DNA from: Bathynomus jamesi
Lineage: Eukaryota; Arthropoda; Malacostraca; Isopoda; Cirolanidae
NCBI GenBank assembly: GCA_023014485.1
Contig: JAJOZX010001081.1
Span: forward strand, 806,001 to 870,000
Length of the DNA stretch: 64,000 bases
Direction: 5' to 3'
Shown: positions 1 through 11,149 of the stretch, one piece after another
Layout: every line of letters begins with the position of its first letter
Numbering within the stretch: the first letter of the stretch is position 1
Notes under the pieces: model-generated
Databases searched by the model: none
What the model saw: only the letters and a program-made list of their open reading frames with translations
What the model was told of the DNA's origin: nothing
Program-made: the position numbers and the translations under genes

Positions 1-180
1 ATGTATGTATGTATGTTTACTTTTGTAACCTATATATTGCCTTGATCTGTCCTTTCACTCCAGTGTTCCTGAGGATGTCATTAGACGAAAGCGCTTGAGC
101 ACCCCTTTGTGTTTCTTTTTTCCTTCGTGGTTTTATTCATCATAAATACTTTTCACGTGTCACTTTCGTGAAATAATTTT
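1..180 (+). mobile_element. 3'-terminal fragment of a Penelope-like element (PLE)
   Basis: The stretch 61-180 is nearly identical to 12,978-13,090 and 26,470-26,550, and to the reverse complement of 22,375-22,490. The copy at 12,978 directly follows a GIY-YIG-type PLE reading frame, so the family assignment is by shared 3' end. It carries a compact motif (CTGAGGA, a GTC/GAC hairpin, then GAAAGCGC) and a tail of AT-rich sequence ending in (TA)n. Only the non-coding tail is present; the rest lies outside the window. Confidence 0.6.
61..103 (+). ncRNA. Hammerhead-ribozyme-like motif in PLE terminus
   Basis: The order CTGAGGA - T - GTC ATTA GAC - GAAA matches the hammerhead core CUGANGA / helix II / GAAA. 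PLE terminal repeats are known to carry hammerhead ribozymes. The stem is short, has a bulged T, and I could not draw a convincing helix III with a cleavage triplet, so this is a degenerate or ancestral form at best. Copies recur at 9,017, 11,036, 12,978, 22,437 and 26,470. Confidence 0.35.
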
Positions 181-526
181 TCATATATATATATATATAT
201 AATATATCTCATGGGGAATGGATGCTTTGTTTCTTTCTCTGTATTAATATCAAAATAACAAGGTAATAACATCCGGGAGTGTATAAATGATATATCAGTA
301 AATTCGTGAATATAAGTTATTAAGTGAAATTTACTGAGTGCAAGTGCAATATAGTTTACGCAGACAAAAATATCACAAGTTAAAATATACTCGTATATTC
401 AATCGAAATAGTCATCAGAGCAAAGCTTTGAACAAAACAGGAAAAGGGTTATGAAACCGAACTCACATGACTCACTCAAACAAAAAACATGGGGTTTTTT
501 ATTGAACGATTACGGTAACAGATAAC

Positions 527-757
527 ATGGTCACGGGTCCGCATTCCCACCATATTTGTAATTTATGCAATTTAGCAACAACTGCAAACGAAGTGATCAG
601 GTGTAATTTTTGTAAAAAATTAAGTGACTTTAGCTGTATGAATTGGAACGATAGAAAATATCCCTCGTGTCGAACGCGAAAAAGATTACGGGCATCAAAT
701 TTCCTTGTGACTCATATACGGCGAGAGCACATTCGTTCGCAATATTTAAAACAATGA
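527..757 (+). pseudogene. PHD-like zinc-finger ORF fragment (left palindrome arm)
   Basis: The frame shows a His/Cys pattern (HHICNLC...CNFC...C) resembling the PHD-type finger of some non-LTR retrotransposon ORF1 proteins. It ends after 76 codons. The mirror copy is on the minus strand at 8,383-8,580 with a few substitutions and a different frame end, so both are decayed. No reverse transcriptase lies in the same orientation nearby, so the parent element is not established. Confidence 0.35.
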
Positions 758-1522
758 AAAATACGATAGAAAAAAAGAGAGAATAATGTGGGAAAAAGAA
801 GACCAGAATGTCCCGAAGAATAACAATGTGGATGAGAGGGAAATAAAAGTAAAGACAACGCGATAAAACGATAAGATTGTAGAAGAAATAAAAGAAACAA
901 AAACGCAAATGTCATGCGGTGAAATTACTAAATGAAGATAATGAACAAATGGCAAATGGCAGAACAAATGGCAAAGCTCATCAATGGAATACCAGAACGT
1001 GTATCAACTTAACATAATGCAAAGAGGAAAGCAACACGATTATAAATACAGTGATTCAATAAGCTGTTATTATTTATTCATTCTTATTATTTATCAAATC
1101 AAAAACTTTGGAAAAAACCAAAGGTGTCTATTTACTCCCGTCAACCCTCTGTAAAACAGAAAAGCGACAATGAAGCGGAAATTTTTAATTGGCTAATCGA
1201 TAATGGTATGAGTTGATCGCTGCAAGGGCTCCGATAATGTAAAATAATGTAGGTAAAATAATATAATATGAGGTAAAATGAAGAGCCTCTAGAAATGAAT
1301 TGTAAAAATTAATTCGAAAATGGTCACAGGTTGCACAAATGATGTATATTATAGCTCCTACTAATGTATAAGTTCACAACTGCAATTTTTACCATCGTAA
1401 TGAAGTTCCAATTTTATAAACAACTATTTAAAATAGGCTAATTTTATTAAGCACTTTAAATTTCATAATTTATTCTTTTTTATATTTTTTTATTTACCAT
1501 TATTTATTTTATACTAAATATA

Positions 1523-2900
1523 CCGGGGTGTCAGGAAATGATTGCCCCCCCCCCCTGTAGAGCAAAACTAGAGGAGATAGATAAAAACCTGCGAGACCAC
1601 TTGAAAGAGCGTTAAAATCTGAATAAAAACCATTATATTCTATTCCTGTGATTTTAATTCTTACCATTTTTTTCCCCACAGAAACCATGGCATCATCTAT
1701 TTTGAACGATTCAGAGAAAAAGCGAGTTCTTGACCGCATTCGAGCTGTCACATTTCGTGAAGCAAAGGAAGCTGGTGCAACTTTCATAACTCGACACTGG
1801 GTGGCTGAGAGATTAAAAAGATCAGAAGACTTTGTCAAAAGGAATTGGAATAAGAATCCTGAAGATTGTGAAACAGAATTTCGAGGAGGAAGACCGGAGA
1901 AATTATCTCAAGAATCGAAAGACATTGTGCTTGCTGCATCACGGCGCCGAAAGAAGAGCTGCTCTGAGGTAGCGAAAGAGATACTTATCCTTCGTGGTAG
2001 AAGTTCAATCGGCAACTTGTGCATCAATTTCGAGTTCGCCAAGGCTTGAGTGCTTGGCATGAAATAGCTAAGCCACGGAAGAGTGATCTTAATATTGAAG
2101 ATCGGTTATGGTTTTGTGATTATCTTGAGGAATGGACGGAAGACGATTTCCTTCACTTGGTTGTCAGCGATGAATTCTTCGTTTATGTCTCCAGAAAACC
2201 AATTTTCAGAATGATCGGGTTTGGCAACAAACTCCTGATGAAGTCCCAGACGACCAGAAGTATCGAGAAATAGTAAAAAATCCAGCATGTGTGGGTGTTT
2301 CATTATGTTCTCTATTCGGAGCTCATCTGGGTTATCAAACCAAGAGGAACCAGTTAGGATGGGCCTTATTTTCGAAATGTAATTTTAGCCCAACATGTAA
2401 TTCCGTTTTGAAAGACCCCGAGTGTGTTTTGGATGTTGAACAGGCAACCTTTCTTCACGACAAAGCCCCCTGTATGAAAGCACTTGCGACTCAACAACTG
2501 CTTAAGGACAATAACATTGATTTTTTCGGAAATAATGAATGGCCTGGCAATTCTCCCGATCTTAATGTCTGTGAACATGTCGGATCCATCATGAAGGATC
2601 GGGTGGAGTCCTTAATGCTGGAACAACCCATTCAGAATCGGTATTCAACAGAAATTATGACTGCAAAGATCAACGAAGTCCTTGAAGAAATGAGTCATGA
2701 TACCGATCTCTTTGAGACACTTCTGGGATCATACCCCCGTCGATTAATGGCCGTCACAGCTGCAAATGGGGGCAACACCCGATATTAAAACAAGTGTTTT
2801 TTATTCAAAATTAAACGCTCTTTCGTGTGGTTTTGTCTGTTTTTTTCTATTCCTTTCAGTTTCTTCTGTACAGTGGGGGGGCAATCATTTCCTGACACCC
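1523..2900 (+). mobile_element. Tc1/mariner element (DD37E spacing), full length but dead
   Basis: The termini are inverted repeats: GGGTGTCAGGAAATGATTG followed by C-runs on the left, and the complement ending CCTGACACCC at 2,900 on the right. It interrupts sequence that is continuous in the other palindrome arm near 5,120-5,150. The length of about 1.38 kb is normal for a complete Tc1/mariner copy. The homopolymer C tract next to the TIR differs in length between the ends. Confidence 0.8.
1687..2788 (+). pseudogene. Tc1/mariner transposase, DD37E type, frameshifted
   Basis: The N-terminal helix-turn-helix region starts at 1,687 (MASSILNDSEKKRVL) and is lost by frameshift near 2,010. A central part (2,019-2,273) contains the first catalytic Asp in VVSDEFFVY. 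The C-terminal part (2,291-2,788) has the second Asp in FLHDKAPC and then SPDLNVCEHV. Counting from that Asp to the Glu of CEH gives 37 residues, so this is a DD37E subgroup. At least two frame breaks prevent a functional product. Confidence 0.75.
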
Positions 2901-2928
2901 TTTTAATTTAAAATTATGTAAACATTTT

Positions 2929-3339
2929 GGTACTTACGTATTAACGGAGGGCCACCACATATTGATGATTGGTTAGGTTAAGTTGTAATATTTTCGTTAG
3001 TTGAAAATTTCTAATACATCATATTTTTTAAATAGGAATATTTTTATAAATATTTTTTTATACAATTTTCTGAAAAAAATTAATTTTTTTAGGCTTATTC
3101 ATGATGAAAATTTGGGATCTACCAAAAAGTGAATTTTTGGCCTCCAGAAACAAATGTTGTTTCTAATGTGTAACATGTATTAATCATTGTAAATATTTGA
3201 AATATAAATCATTGTAAATATTTTAAAAAATATTGCTATTTAAAAAATATGATGTATTAGAAATTTTCAACGAAAATATTACATCTTAACCTAACCAATC
3301 ATCAATATGTGGTGGCCCCCCCGTTAATATGTAAGTACC
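2929..3339. mobile_element. MITE with ~105-bp terminal inverted repeats
   Basis: Both ends read GGTACTTACRTATTAACGG inward, and the arms match for about 105 bp. The flank AACATTTT (2,921-2,928) is repeated at 3,341-3,348, while the other palindrome arm has it once near 5,090, so this is an 8-9 bp target duplication. The core is AT-rich with no ORF. Duplication length suggests a hAT or Mutator-type enzyme. Confidence 0.75.
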
Positions 3340-3385
3340 TAACATTTTGTAAACTTCATGTTGTATTTATTCTTATTAGTATTTC

Positions 3386-3416
<31 letters not shown>

Positions 3417-3699
3417 TGTTATCACTCTTACTATTACTTGCCACTTTTATGTAATAAATAAGCGAAATGCCATTAATTTTGCCTAAAAAGCCTCCATGCT
3501 TCAAACGACATATTCATATTAGAATAGTGTCACTATATTAATGTCACATCAAATATCGAAAAATTTTAAAACTCTGTCATTTGTATTTTTCTCTGAATAA
3601 AGATTTTTGAATTCTGAATTTTGAATATTGCTCGAAGAAAATCATGTATATGATAATGATAATAATTATATATATGTATGATGATGATGATCATCATCA

Positions 3700-3882
3700 T
3701 CATGAAGTACTCTGCCCATTGGCAGATCCATACCATGACTTCCTCCAGGCTACCCTGTCCTGCGCCAGAACCTTTGTTTGTTGATAGGTTCTACCTTCCT
3801 TGACGTCATCCAACATCTTCATTCTCCGTCTGCCACGCATTTTCCTTCCTTCCGTTCTCCCTTCAACTGGACATTTGAGCAA
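3700..3882 (-). pseudogene. LINE ORF2 C-terminal fragment (left arm)
   Basis: The minus-strand frame reads GRRRMKMLDDVKEGR and then LAQDRVAWRKSWYG, the typical C-terminal tail of non-LTR retrotransposon reverse-transcriptase proteins. It is followed by (ATG)n and AT-rich sequence like a LINE 3' end. The same segment recurs on the plus strand at 4,549-4,760. Only about 60 codons survive. Confidence 0.6.
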
Positions 3883-3895
3883 TGGTCTAATGTCC

Positions 3896-4100
3896 TTTGG
3901 TCGTACAAATCCATGTTTAATTTATTGGAAAGTAATAGTCAGGTGTCTGTTCGTTATCGTTCTGCGGAAAAGTACCATCCTGACTATATACTCAGTGTAT
4001 AGTGAGGACTGTGGAGGGAAGAGGGGGATCACTCATGGTTTGGACTTACTTCTCTGTTGCATGGCCGAGTTCTCACATTCCATGTACCAGCCCTGATCCA
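3896..4100 (+). pseudogene. Tc1-like transposase fragment in palindrome spacer
   Basis: The translation shows FNLLESNSQVSVRYRSAEK and YHPDYILSV, then a shifted GGSLMVW, the order seen downstream of the first catalytic Asp in Tc1-type transposases. It begins just past the palindrome arm and is broken by frameshifts. No TIRs were found. Confidence 0.55.
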
Positions 4101-4548
4101 TCCTTGATGAGGATTTCGCAAGTGGACGACCTGAGAGGCCACACTTCCTCTCCTGCCGAACACGAAACCGCATTGATTGCTGGTCCCGTTTGCGTCATTT
4201 GCTTCATTTGTAACCGTTTGTAGAACCATCATGATTTGACTTGGGAATATACTGAGATGGTTCCCGTTCCCTTTCTCAGGTTTTTTTTTTTCCAGGGTTT
4301 ACTCCCTTAGCCTTTCTCTCTCCTCTTATATTATTTCATAAGAAATTATTGTGGAGAAGTTATTCTGACTGCCCTCACATGATGTTATCCAAGGTCCGTT
4401 ACTAAAGTATATTCTTACAAATACTAGATGGCTAAAGAGAGATAAAAAACTAACGCAAAAGTAAGTAGAGTTTCTGACCTTCTTGTAAATAATCTTTGCT
4501 TAAATTTCACACTTTTGGGTTCCTTTATATATATATATATAAACTTAG

Positions 4549-4745
4549 ATTCGTACGACCAAAGGACATTAGACCACTGTTCAAATGTCCAGTTGAAGGG
4601 AGAACGGAGGGAAGGAAAATGCGTGGTAGACGGAGAATGAAGATGTTGGATGACATCAAGAAAGGTAGAACCTATCAACAAACAAAGGTTCTGGCGCAGG
4701 ACAGGGTAGCCTGGAGGAAGTCATGCTATGGATCTGCCAATGGGC
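4549..4745 (+). pseudogene. LINE ORF2 C-terminal fragment (right arm)
   Basis: This is the mirror copy of 3,700-3,882 and reads RGRRRMKMLDDIKKGR. It has two or three amino-acid differences from its partner and ends before (CAT)n and AT-rich sequence. It supports the palindrome being an inverted duplication of LINE-derived sequence. Confidence 0.6.
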
Positions 4746-5718
4746 AGAGCACTTCATCATCATCATCATCATCATACATATATATAATTATTATCATTAT
4801 CATGTACATGATTTTCTTCGAGCAATATTCAAAATTCAGAATTCAAAAATCTTTATTCAGAGAAAAAACCAAATGACAGAGTTTCACAATTTTTCGATAT
4901 TTGATGTGACATTAATATAGTGTATGAATATGTCGTTTGAAGCATGGAGGCTTTTTAGGCAAAATTAATGGCATTTCGTTTATTTATTACATAAAAGTGG
5001 CAAGTAATAGTAATAGTGATAACAAAATAATAATAATAGTAATAATAATAATAATAATAATAGAAATAATAATAATAATAAATACAACATGAAGTTTACA
5101 AAATGTTACGTAATTTTAAATTAAATGATTTATTGTATATTTAGTAGGAAATAAATGATGCTAAATAAAAAAATATAAAAAAGAATAAATTATGAAATTT
5201 AAAGTGCTTAATAAAATTAGCCTATTTTAAATAGTTGTTTATAAAATTGGAACTTCATTACGATGGTAAAAATGGCAGTTGTGAACTTATACATTTGTAG
5301 GAGCTATAATATACATCATTTGTGCAACCTGTGACCATTTTCGAATTAATTTTTACAATTCATCTATAGAGGCTCTTCATTTTTTCTCATAGAAATCAAT
5401 AGACCTTTATTATTTTACATTATCGGAGCTCTTGCAGCGATCAACTCATACCATAATCGATTAGCCAATTAAAAATTTCCGCTTCATTGTCGCTTCTCTG
5501 TTTTACAGAGGGTTGACGAAAGTAAATAGACACCTTTGGTTTTTTCCATAGTTTTTGATTTGATAAATAATAAGAATGAATAAATAATAACAGCTTATTG
5601 AATCACTGTATTTATAATCGTGTTGCTTTCCTCTTTGCATTATGTTAAGTTGATACACGTTCTGGTATTCCAGTGATGAGATTTGCCATTTGTTCTGCCA
5701 TTTTCCATTTGTTCATTA

Positions 5719-8152
5719 CACTGGGCAACAAAAAAGGTTTTTTTTCGTGTCCCAAGAATGAAAATACCTTATTCTTATAGTATTTTCTGTGCTGAATCCA
5801 AATAAGTTTGTAAAATTTCTCTATCAGGTCTGGTTTTTGTGTGACATGCAATTTAATTTTTAGAAACCCATATAGTTACATACTTATTAAAATATGATCG
5901 AAAAGACATACCTGTAATTTAAAAAGTAGCTTGTTTTGATTTTCTGCTGTGCTTTGCCTCAGGCATGTCTCTCTTAAGAGTCCAGCAATAGTCAGCCAGC
6001 ATACTGGGGCTCCATTTGCCTTGGTAACGGTTTTCCATGGCAGAAATATCCTGATGAAAACGCTCACCATGTTCGTCGCTTACCGCACCACCGCAGGTTT
6101 TCCGGAAAAAAGTCCAAGTGAGAGTCAAGAAATGAACCTTTAATGACATATTGCACCCCATTGCTTGGTAAGACTTAAGAAGATCTACTATTTCAGGATA
6201 GTTTTCGGCCTTGTGATTTCCCAAAAAATTTGTGCAGACACTTTTGAAACTCTGCCACGCAGCTTTCTCAACTTCATTCAACTCTCCTTCAAATCTCTCA
6301 TCTCTTAACAATTCTCTGATCTGAGGGCCTACAAAAATACCTTCTTTAATCTTGGCATCACTGATCCGGGGAAACTTAATTCTCAAGTATGTGAATCCTG
6401 TTTGCGCTTTATCCATCGCTTTAGCAAAGTTTTCATAAGTCCAAGCTTGATATGCAAAGGAGGAAGGTACACTTTCTCAGGGTCAACAAGTGAACTATTC
6501 ACAACATTTTTCTTGCCTGGAACAAGTGAGGTGCGTTTTGGCCAATCCTTCTTAACGTAGTGGTTTTGCTTGTTCCTACTGTCCCACTCACATAAAAAAC
6601 AACAGTACTTGGTGTAACCTAGCTGCAACCCTAGCAAAAGTGCAATGACCTTCAGATCTCCCAGATATTCCACTTATATTTCTGATACTGAAACTTTTCT
6701 AAAAGCAACTTCATGTTGTCGTATGACTCTTTCATGTTTGCAGCATGTGCAATAGGTACAGAAGGAAATTTATTTCCGTTGTGAAGAAGGACTGCTTTCA
6801 AGCTGACTTTTGAGGACAATGAACAATCGCCACTCACTCATCCACGTTATGTTCATGACCAAGAGCCCCCATGACTGAATTAAATCTTTACAAAACACAA
6901 GTCCATCTTCATGGAGAACCATTCTTTGAATTCATCATGGCGGCTGCGGAAAAAACGAACTTTAGTGTCACGTTGCAGTAGATTCCAACCCTTTAATCTT
7001 GAACCTAAAAGTTCAGCCTGCTTCTTAGATAATTTCAAATCACGAAACTAGGTCATTTAGATCTCCTTGTGACAGTAAATGTGGTTCATTGGAGGAACAG
7101 GTAGCCTGGAATGTTGGATCAGAAATGTCTTCATCTTTTTCCTCGTGATATGCTACAGCTACGTTTGATTTCCTCATCACTTAAACTTACCATGTTCAGG
7201 AGGATTTGGTAATGGGAAGAGTTGAGCACTGTGGGGAACTGGGTCTCATTGCAGACGGTAGATTAGGTATTCATAAGGCTCTTTGTTTTTGAAGTGATCC
7301 CCTTTGTATTTACCAGGTAGAAATAGCAGTCTGTTGTGTGATCTTTGGGTTCCCTCCAAATCATTGGAATAGCAAATGGCATGTGACGTGAACCGTTTAG
7401 CCATCCTGTAAGTAGTCTTACACATGTCACACAACAAATGTGAGGGGCCCAACTCTTGTCCTGATTGCCTACTTTACATCCGAAATAAAGTTCATAGCAT
7501 TTTTTTACTAATGGTGTAAAGTTACGTTTCTGGGATTTTAATGTTAGATCACCACATACATAACAAAAGGAATTAGGATGATTCAGACAGTTCCGCGGCA
7601 TTACAAAACATCTATATGAATACAACACTGGTGTAAAATTAACAAGAAGCAACAGACACTAGCTGTTAACACTGTGACATTTACAAGCAGACTGACTTGG
7701 AGTGCTCTACACACAGAAACTAGGCTCATGTCTGAACAGGTACAAACATGTTTCAACCTGCACAGTCTGCTGCTCCGACCAAATTTATCCTGCCAGCATT
7801 ATCAGAACTTTCTCCCCAAAGGAATAAATTGTACTAATTTTACAGAAAAATTAATACAACATATATATTAATATTAATATATTTTATTATAGTTATATTA
7901 ATTAATATAATATATTATTATATTTATTATTTTTATAATGTTTTATATTATAATATTGTTATATACTTAATTTAATAATATGTTATTATTTTTGTATCCG
8001 GTGATCATGCTAAATGAGGAGAAAATGAACATAGCGTCACAAATAAACTAAGCCTGATAGAAAAAATCTGATTTCATATTTAGATTCAGCATGAAAAAGT
8101 ACACTTAGAACACCCATCAAAACCCTTGTGACAAAATTGTTGTTGACCAGTG
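5719..8152 (-). mobile_element. 2.4-kb DNA transposon, CACTGG termini, TTA duplication
   Basis: The left end reads CACTGGGCAACAA and the right end, complemented, CACTGGTCAACAA. TTA is present on both sides (5,716-5,718 and 8,153-8,155). The matching position in the other palindrome arm (939-941) has the same flanks with a single TTA, so boundaries are exact. Three-base duplication with CACT-type ends recalls CACTA/EnSpm-like elements, but the encoded protein does not look like a standard CACTA transposase to me, so the superfamily is left open. Confidence 0.8.
5919..7598 (-). pseudogene. Putative transposase of the CACTGG element, frameshifted
   Basis: Pieces in order on the minus strand are as follows. 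First, an N-terminal Cys-rich region from 7,598 (MPRNCLNHPNSFCYVCG, later APHICCVTC) resembles a zinc-binding domain. Next is a middle part (6,837-6,383) with LHNGNKFPSVPIAHA, GLQLGYTKYCCFLCEWDSR and LPPLHIKLGLMK. Last is a C-terminal part (6,416-5,919) with RFHQDISAMENRYQGKW and MLADYCW. I recognise this as a conserved protein family found repeatedly in arthropod genomes, usually unnamed. Several frameshifts and stops break it, notably around 7,000-7,260. Its position inside matched TIRs argues that it is the element's own transposase. Confidence 0.6.
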
Positions 8153-8382
8153 TTATCTTCATTTAGTAATTTCACCGTATCACATTTGTGTTTTTGTTTC
8201 TTTTATTTCTTCTACAATCTTATCGTTTTATCGCGTTATCTTTACTTTTATTTCCCTCTCATCCACATTGTTTTCCTTCGGGACATTCTGGTCTTCTTTT
8301 TTCCACATTATTCTCTTTTTTTGCTGTCGTATTTTTCATTGTTTTAAATATTGCGAACGAATGTGCTCTCGCCGTATATGAG

Positions 8383-8580
8383 TCACAAGGAAATTTGATG
8401 CCCGTAATCCTCTTCGCGTTCGACACGAGGGATATTTCTATCTTTCCAATTCATACAGCTAAAGTCATTTAATTTTTTACAAAAATTACACCTGATCACT
8501 TCGTTTGCAGTTGTTGCTAAATTGCATAAATTACAAATATGGTGGGAATGCGGACCCGTGACCATGTTATCTGTTACCAT
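8383..8580 (-). pseudogene. PHD-like zinc-finger ORF fragment (right palindrome arm)
   Basis: This is the mirror of the ORF at 527-757, sharing HHICNLCNLATTANEVI and CNFCKK. It starts two codons earlier and diverges in frame at its end. Both copies look neutral, with no sign that either is still expressed. Confidence 0.35.
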
Positions 8581-9016
8581 AATCGTTCAATAAAAAAACC
8601 CCTGTTTTTTGTTTGAGTCAGTCATGTGAGTTCAGTTTCATAACCCTTTTCTTGTTTGGTTCAAAGCTTTGCTCTGATGACTATTTCGATGAATATACGA
8701 GTATATTTTAACTTGTGATATTTTTGTCTGCGTAAACTATATTGCACTTGCACTTAGTAAATTTCACTTAACTTATATTCACGAATTTACTGATATATCA
8801 TTTATACACTCCCGGATGTTATTACCTTGTTATTTTGATATTAATACAGAGAAAGAAACAAAGCATCTATTCCCCATGAGGTATATATATATATATATAT
8901 ATATATTATTATATATATTATATATATTAATATATATATGCACTAAAATCACAAAATAACACGTGATCTTATTAATAAGTAAACAACCACAGGGAAAAGG
9001 AAACACGAAGTCCGAG

Positions 9017-9060
9017 CGCTTTCGTGATATATTCACATTATCAAGAAGGAACAGAAAATA
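9017..9060 (-). ncRNA. Hammerhead-like motif, PLE type 2 (left arm)
   Basis: The minus strand reads TTGATAAT - GTG...CAC - GAAAGCGCT. It aligns with the motif at 61-103 but has different stem bases (GTG/CAC against GTC/GAC) that still pair, which is covariation. The CUGANGA box is degraded at two positions. Confidence 0.3.
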
Positions 9061-9737
9061 GACGGAGATTACAAAGTAAATGAGTTAAATAGACAAGCAA
9101 AAAATTCACAATCGGCACCTCAAATTAAAGGCCTTAAAGCCCTCTAAAGATTTTTTCAATTGATAACATAATCTGTAGGCTGCTAAATTACTAAATATAA
9201 AAGAAGTATATCGATGAAATTAGACAAAAAACCAATACAGAGAACAAAAATTATTATAATAGTTATTAACACTAATATTTAATTAAAGCAGGCAATTAAG
9301 TAGCAAGAATTTAATGAAAACAAATAGATAACATAGATAACAAATAGATAACATAATCTGTAGGCTGCTAAATTACTAAATATAAAAGAACTATATAGAT
9401 GAAATTAGACAAAAAACCAGTACAGAAAACAAAAATTATTATAATGGTTATTAACACTAATATTTAATTAAAGCAGGAAATTAAGTGGCAAGAATTTAAT
9501 GAAAACAAAGGGAATGGTGCCATCGTCTTACAGAATCTTACACAATTTCTACAAACAGTCTGGAAAAATTGTTTTCCCAAAAGCAACCCAGTTGAAAAGT
9601 CCAATAAACCCCCCAGCAACCAAAGATTATCACGAAAGAAATATTACAATTAAAATAGACACATAAGAATGTTAACAGTTCTTAAAATAATATTTATTTA
9701 TTTAACCAGAGCAAACCATTAAGGGGCAAGAATGCGG

Positions 9738-10376
9738 TCAAGAAAACAGTAGGCCCTTCGCCAGCTTTCTGACAATGCACGAGTCTAATTTATACAACCC
9801 AGGGCTAATATTAAGGACCAAGTCCGCATTATTCTTGATCACACTTGATTCCAGTATATTTCTGCTAACAATAGATTTACTAAACCTTAATTTGGAAACG
9901 TTTTTCCAGTCAATGGGATGATTAGTATCTCTTACGTGAATGAAAATGGCGTTAGATTCCTGGCCACTTCTTATACTGTATTGATGCTGTTTAATACGTA
10001 ACTCAAGGGTCTTACCAGTTTGGCCAATGTAAAATTTATTACATATTGTGCAAGGGATTTTATATACACTACCCTGTTCACTTAAAGGGGAGTTCTTAAT
10101 CAATGAATTCTTAATTACATCTAAATTTTTGAACGCAATATTTACGTTAAAAGTCCTCAGCAGATTCGGCAGATCAAGGAAATTTTCTCTGAATGGTAAC
10201 ACTAAAACATTTTTTGTGTTATAAGGAATCTTATCCCTTACTTCGTAGAAGGTTTTCTTTGCCATTTTTAAGGACTTATCTATGCAGTTCTTTGGGTATT
10301 TTAAATCAAAAGCAATTTTGTATATTTTACTAATTTCGTCGTCAATGAACTCTGGGCTACAAATTCGTTGCCCTGG
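9738..10376 (-). pseudogene. PLE C-terminal protein with GIY-YIG endonuclease
   Basis: The frame runs from about ICSPEFIDDEISKIYK, just inside the inverted arm, to a stop at 9,738. It carries the PLE linker (LPFRENFLDLP) and then a GIY-YIG nuclease: VYKIPC, CNKFYIGQTGKTLELRI, KQHQYSIRSGQ, HPIDW. This is the endonuclease used for target-primed reverse transcription in Penelope-like elements. All of the reverse-transcriptase domain except its C-terminal edge is missing, so it cannot mobilise itself. Confidence 0.85.
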
Positions 10377-11035
10377 TTAAATAAATAAATATTATTTTAA
10401 GAACTGTTAACATTCTTATGTGTCTATTTTAATTGTAATATTTCTTTCGTGTATAATCTTTGGTTGCTGGGGGGTTTATTGGACTTTTCAACTGGGTTGC
10501 TTTTGGGAAAACAATTTTTCCAGACTTTTGTAGAAATTGTGTAAGATTCTGTAAGACGATGGCACCATTCCCTTTGTTTTCATTAAATTCTTGCCACTTA
10601 ATTTCCTGCTTTAATTAAATATTAGTGTTAATAACCATTATAATAATTTTTGTTTTCTGTACTGGTTTTTTGTCTAATTTCATCTATATAGTTCTTTTAT
10701 ATTTAGTAATTTAGCAGCCTACAGATTATGTTATCTATTTGTTATCTATGTTATCTATTTGTTTTCATTAAATTCTTGCTACTTAATTGCCTGATTTAAT
10801 TAAATATTAGTGTTAATAACCATTATAATAATTTTTTTTCTCTGTATTGGTTTTTTGTCTAATTTCATCGATATACTTCTTTTATACTTAGTAATTTAGC
10901 AGCCTACAGATTATGTTATCAATTGAAAAAATCTTTAGAGGGCTTTAAGGCCTTTAATTTGAGGTGCCGATTGTGAATTTTTTGCTTGTCTATTTAACTC
11001 ATTTACTTTGTAATCTCCGTCTATTTTCTGTTCCT

Positions 11036-11080
11036 CCTTGATAATGTGAATATATCACGAAAGCGCTCGGACTTCGTGTT
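11036..11080 (+). ncRNA. Hammerhead-like motif, PLE type 2 (right arm)
   Basis: This is the inverted partner of 9,017-9,060 with essentially the same sequence: GTG-loop-CAC stem followed by GAAAGCGCTCGG. It ends shortly before (TA)n. Confidence 0.3.
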
Positions 11081-11102
11081 TCCTTTTCCCTGTGGTTGTT
11101 TG

Positions 11103-11103
<1 letters not shown>

Positions 11104-11147
<44 letters not shown>
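11104..11147. repeat. (TA)n microsatellite
   Basis: This is an uninterrupted TA dinucleotide run directly at the end of the PLE right arm. Confidence 0.9.

Positions 11148-11149
<2 letters not shown>

Larger units (their letters stand above)
208..8880. repeat. Giant imperfect palindrome (arms 208-3911 and 4549-8880)
   Basis: The left arm read as reverse complement matches the right arm almost throughout. For example 211-300 pairs with 8,790-8,880, 1,030-1,500 with 5,150-5,640, and 3,360-3,911 with 4,549-5,090. The arms differ by later insertions. The left arm has gained a mariner (1,523-2,900) and a MITE (2,929-3,339). The right arm has gained a TIR element (5,719-8,152). Each arm therefore shows the empty site for the insertions in the other arm. 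The 640-bp spacer holds a Tc1 fragment and (TA)n. The outer ends abut (TA)n on both sides. Confidence 0.85.
8950..11105 (-). mobile_element. PLE copy flanked by inverted copies of its own 3' region
   Basis: The minus-strand coding piece (9,738-10,376) is followed by its 3' region (9,735 down to about 8,950). A reverse-complement copy of that 3' region lies at 10,378-11,105, directly upstream of the truncated coding end. Arms are about 730 bp and very similar, including an internal direct repeat around 9,340-9,480. So the copy is 5'-truncated and head-replaced by an inverted tail. Both outer ends run into (TA)n. Confidence 0.75.
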
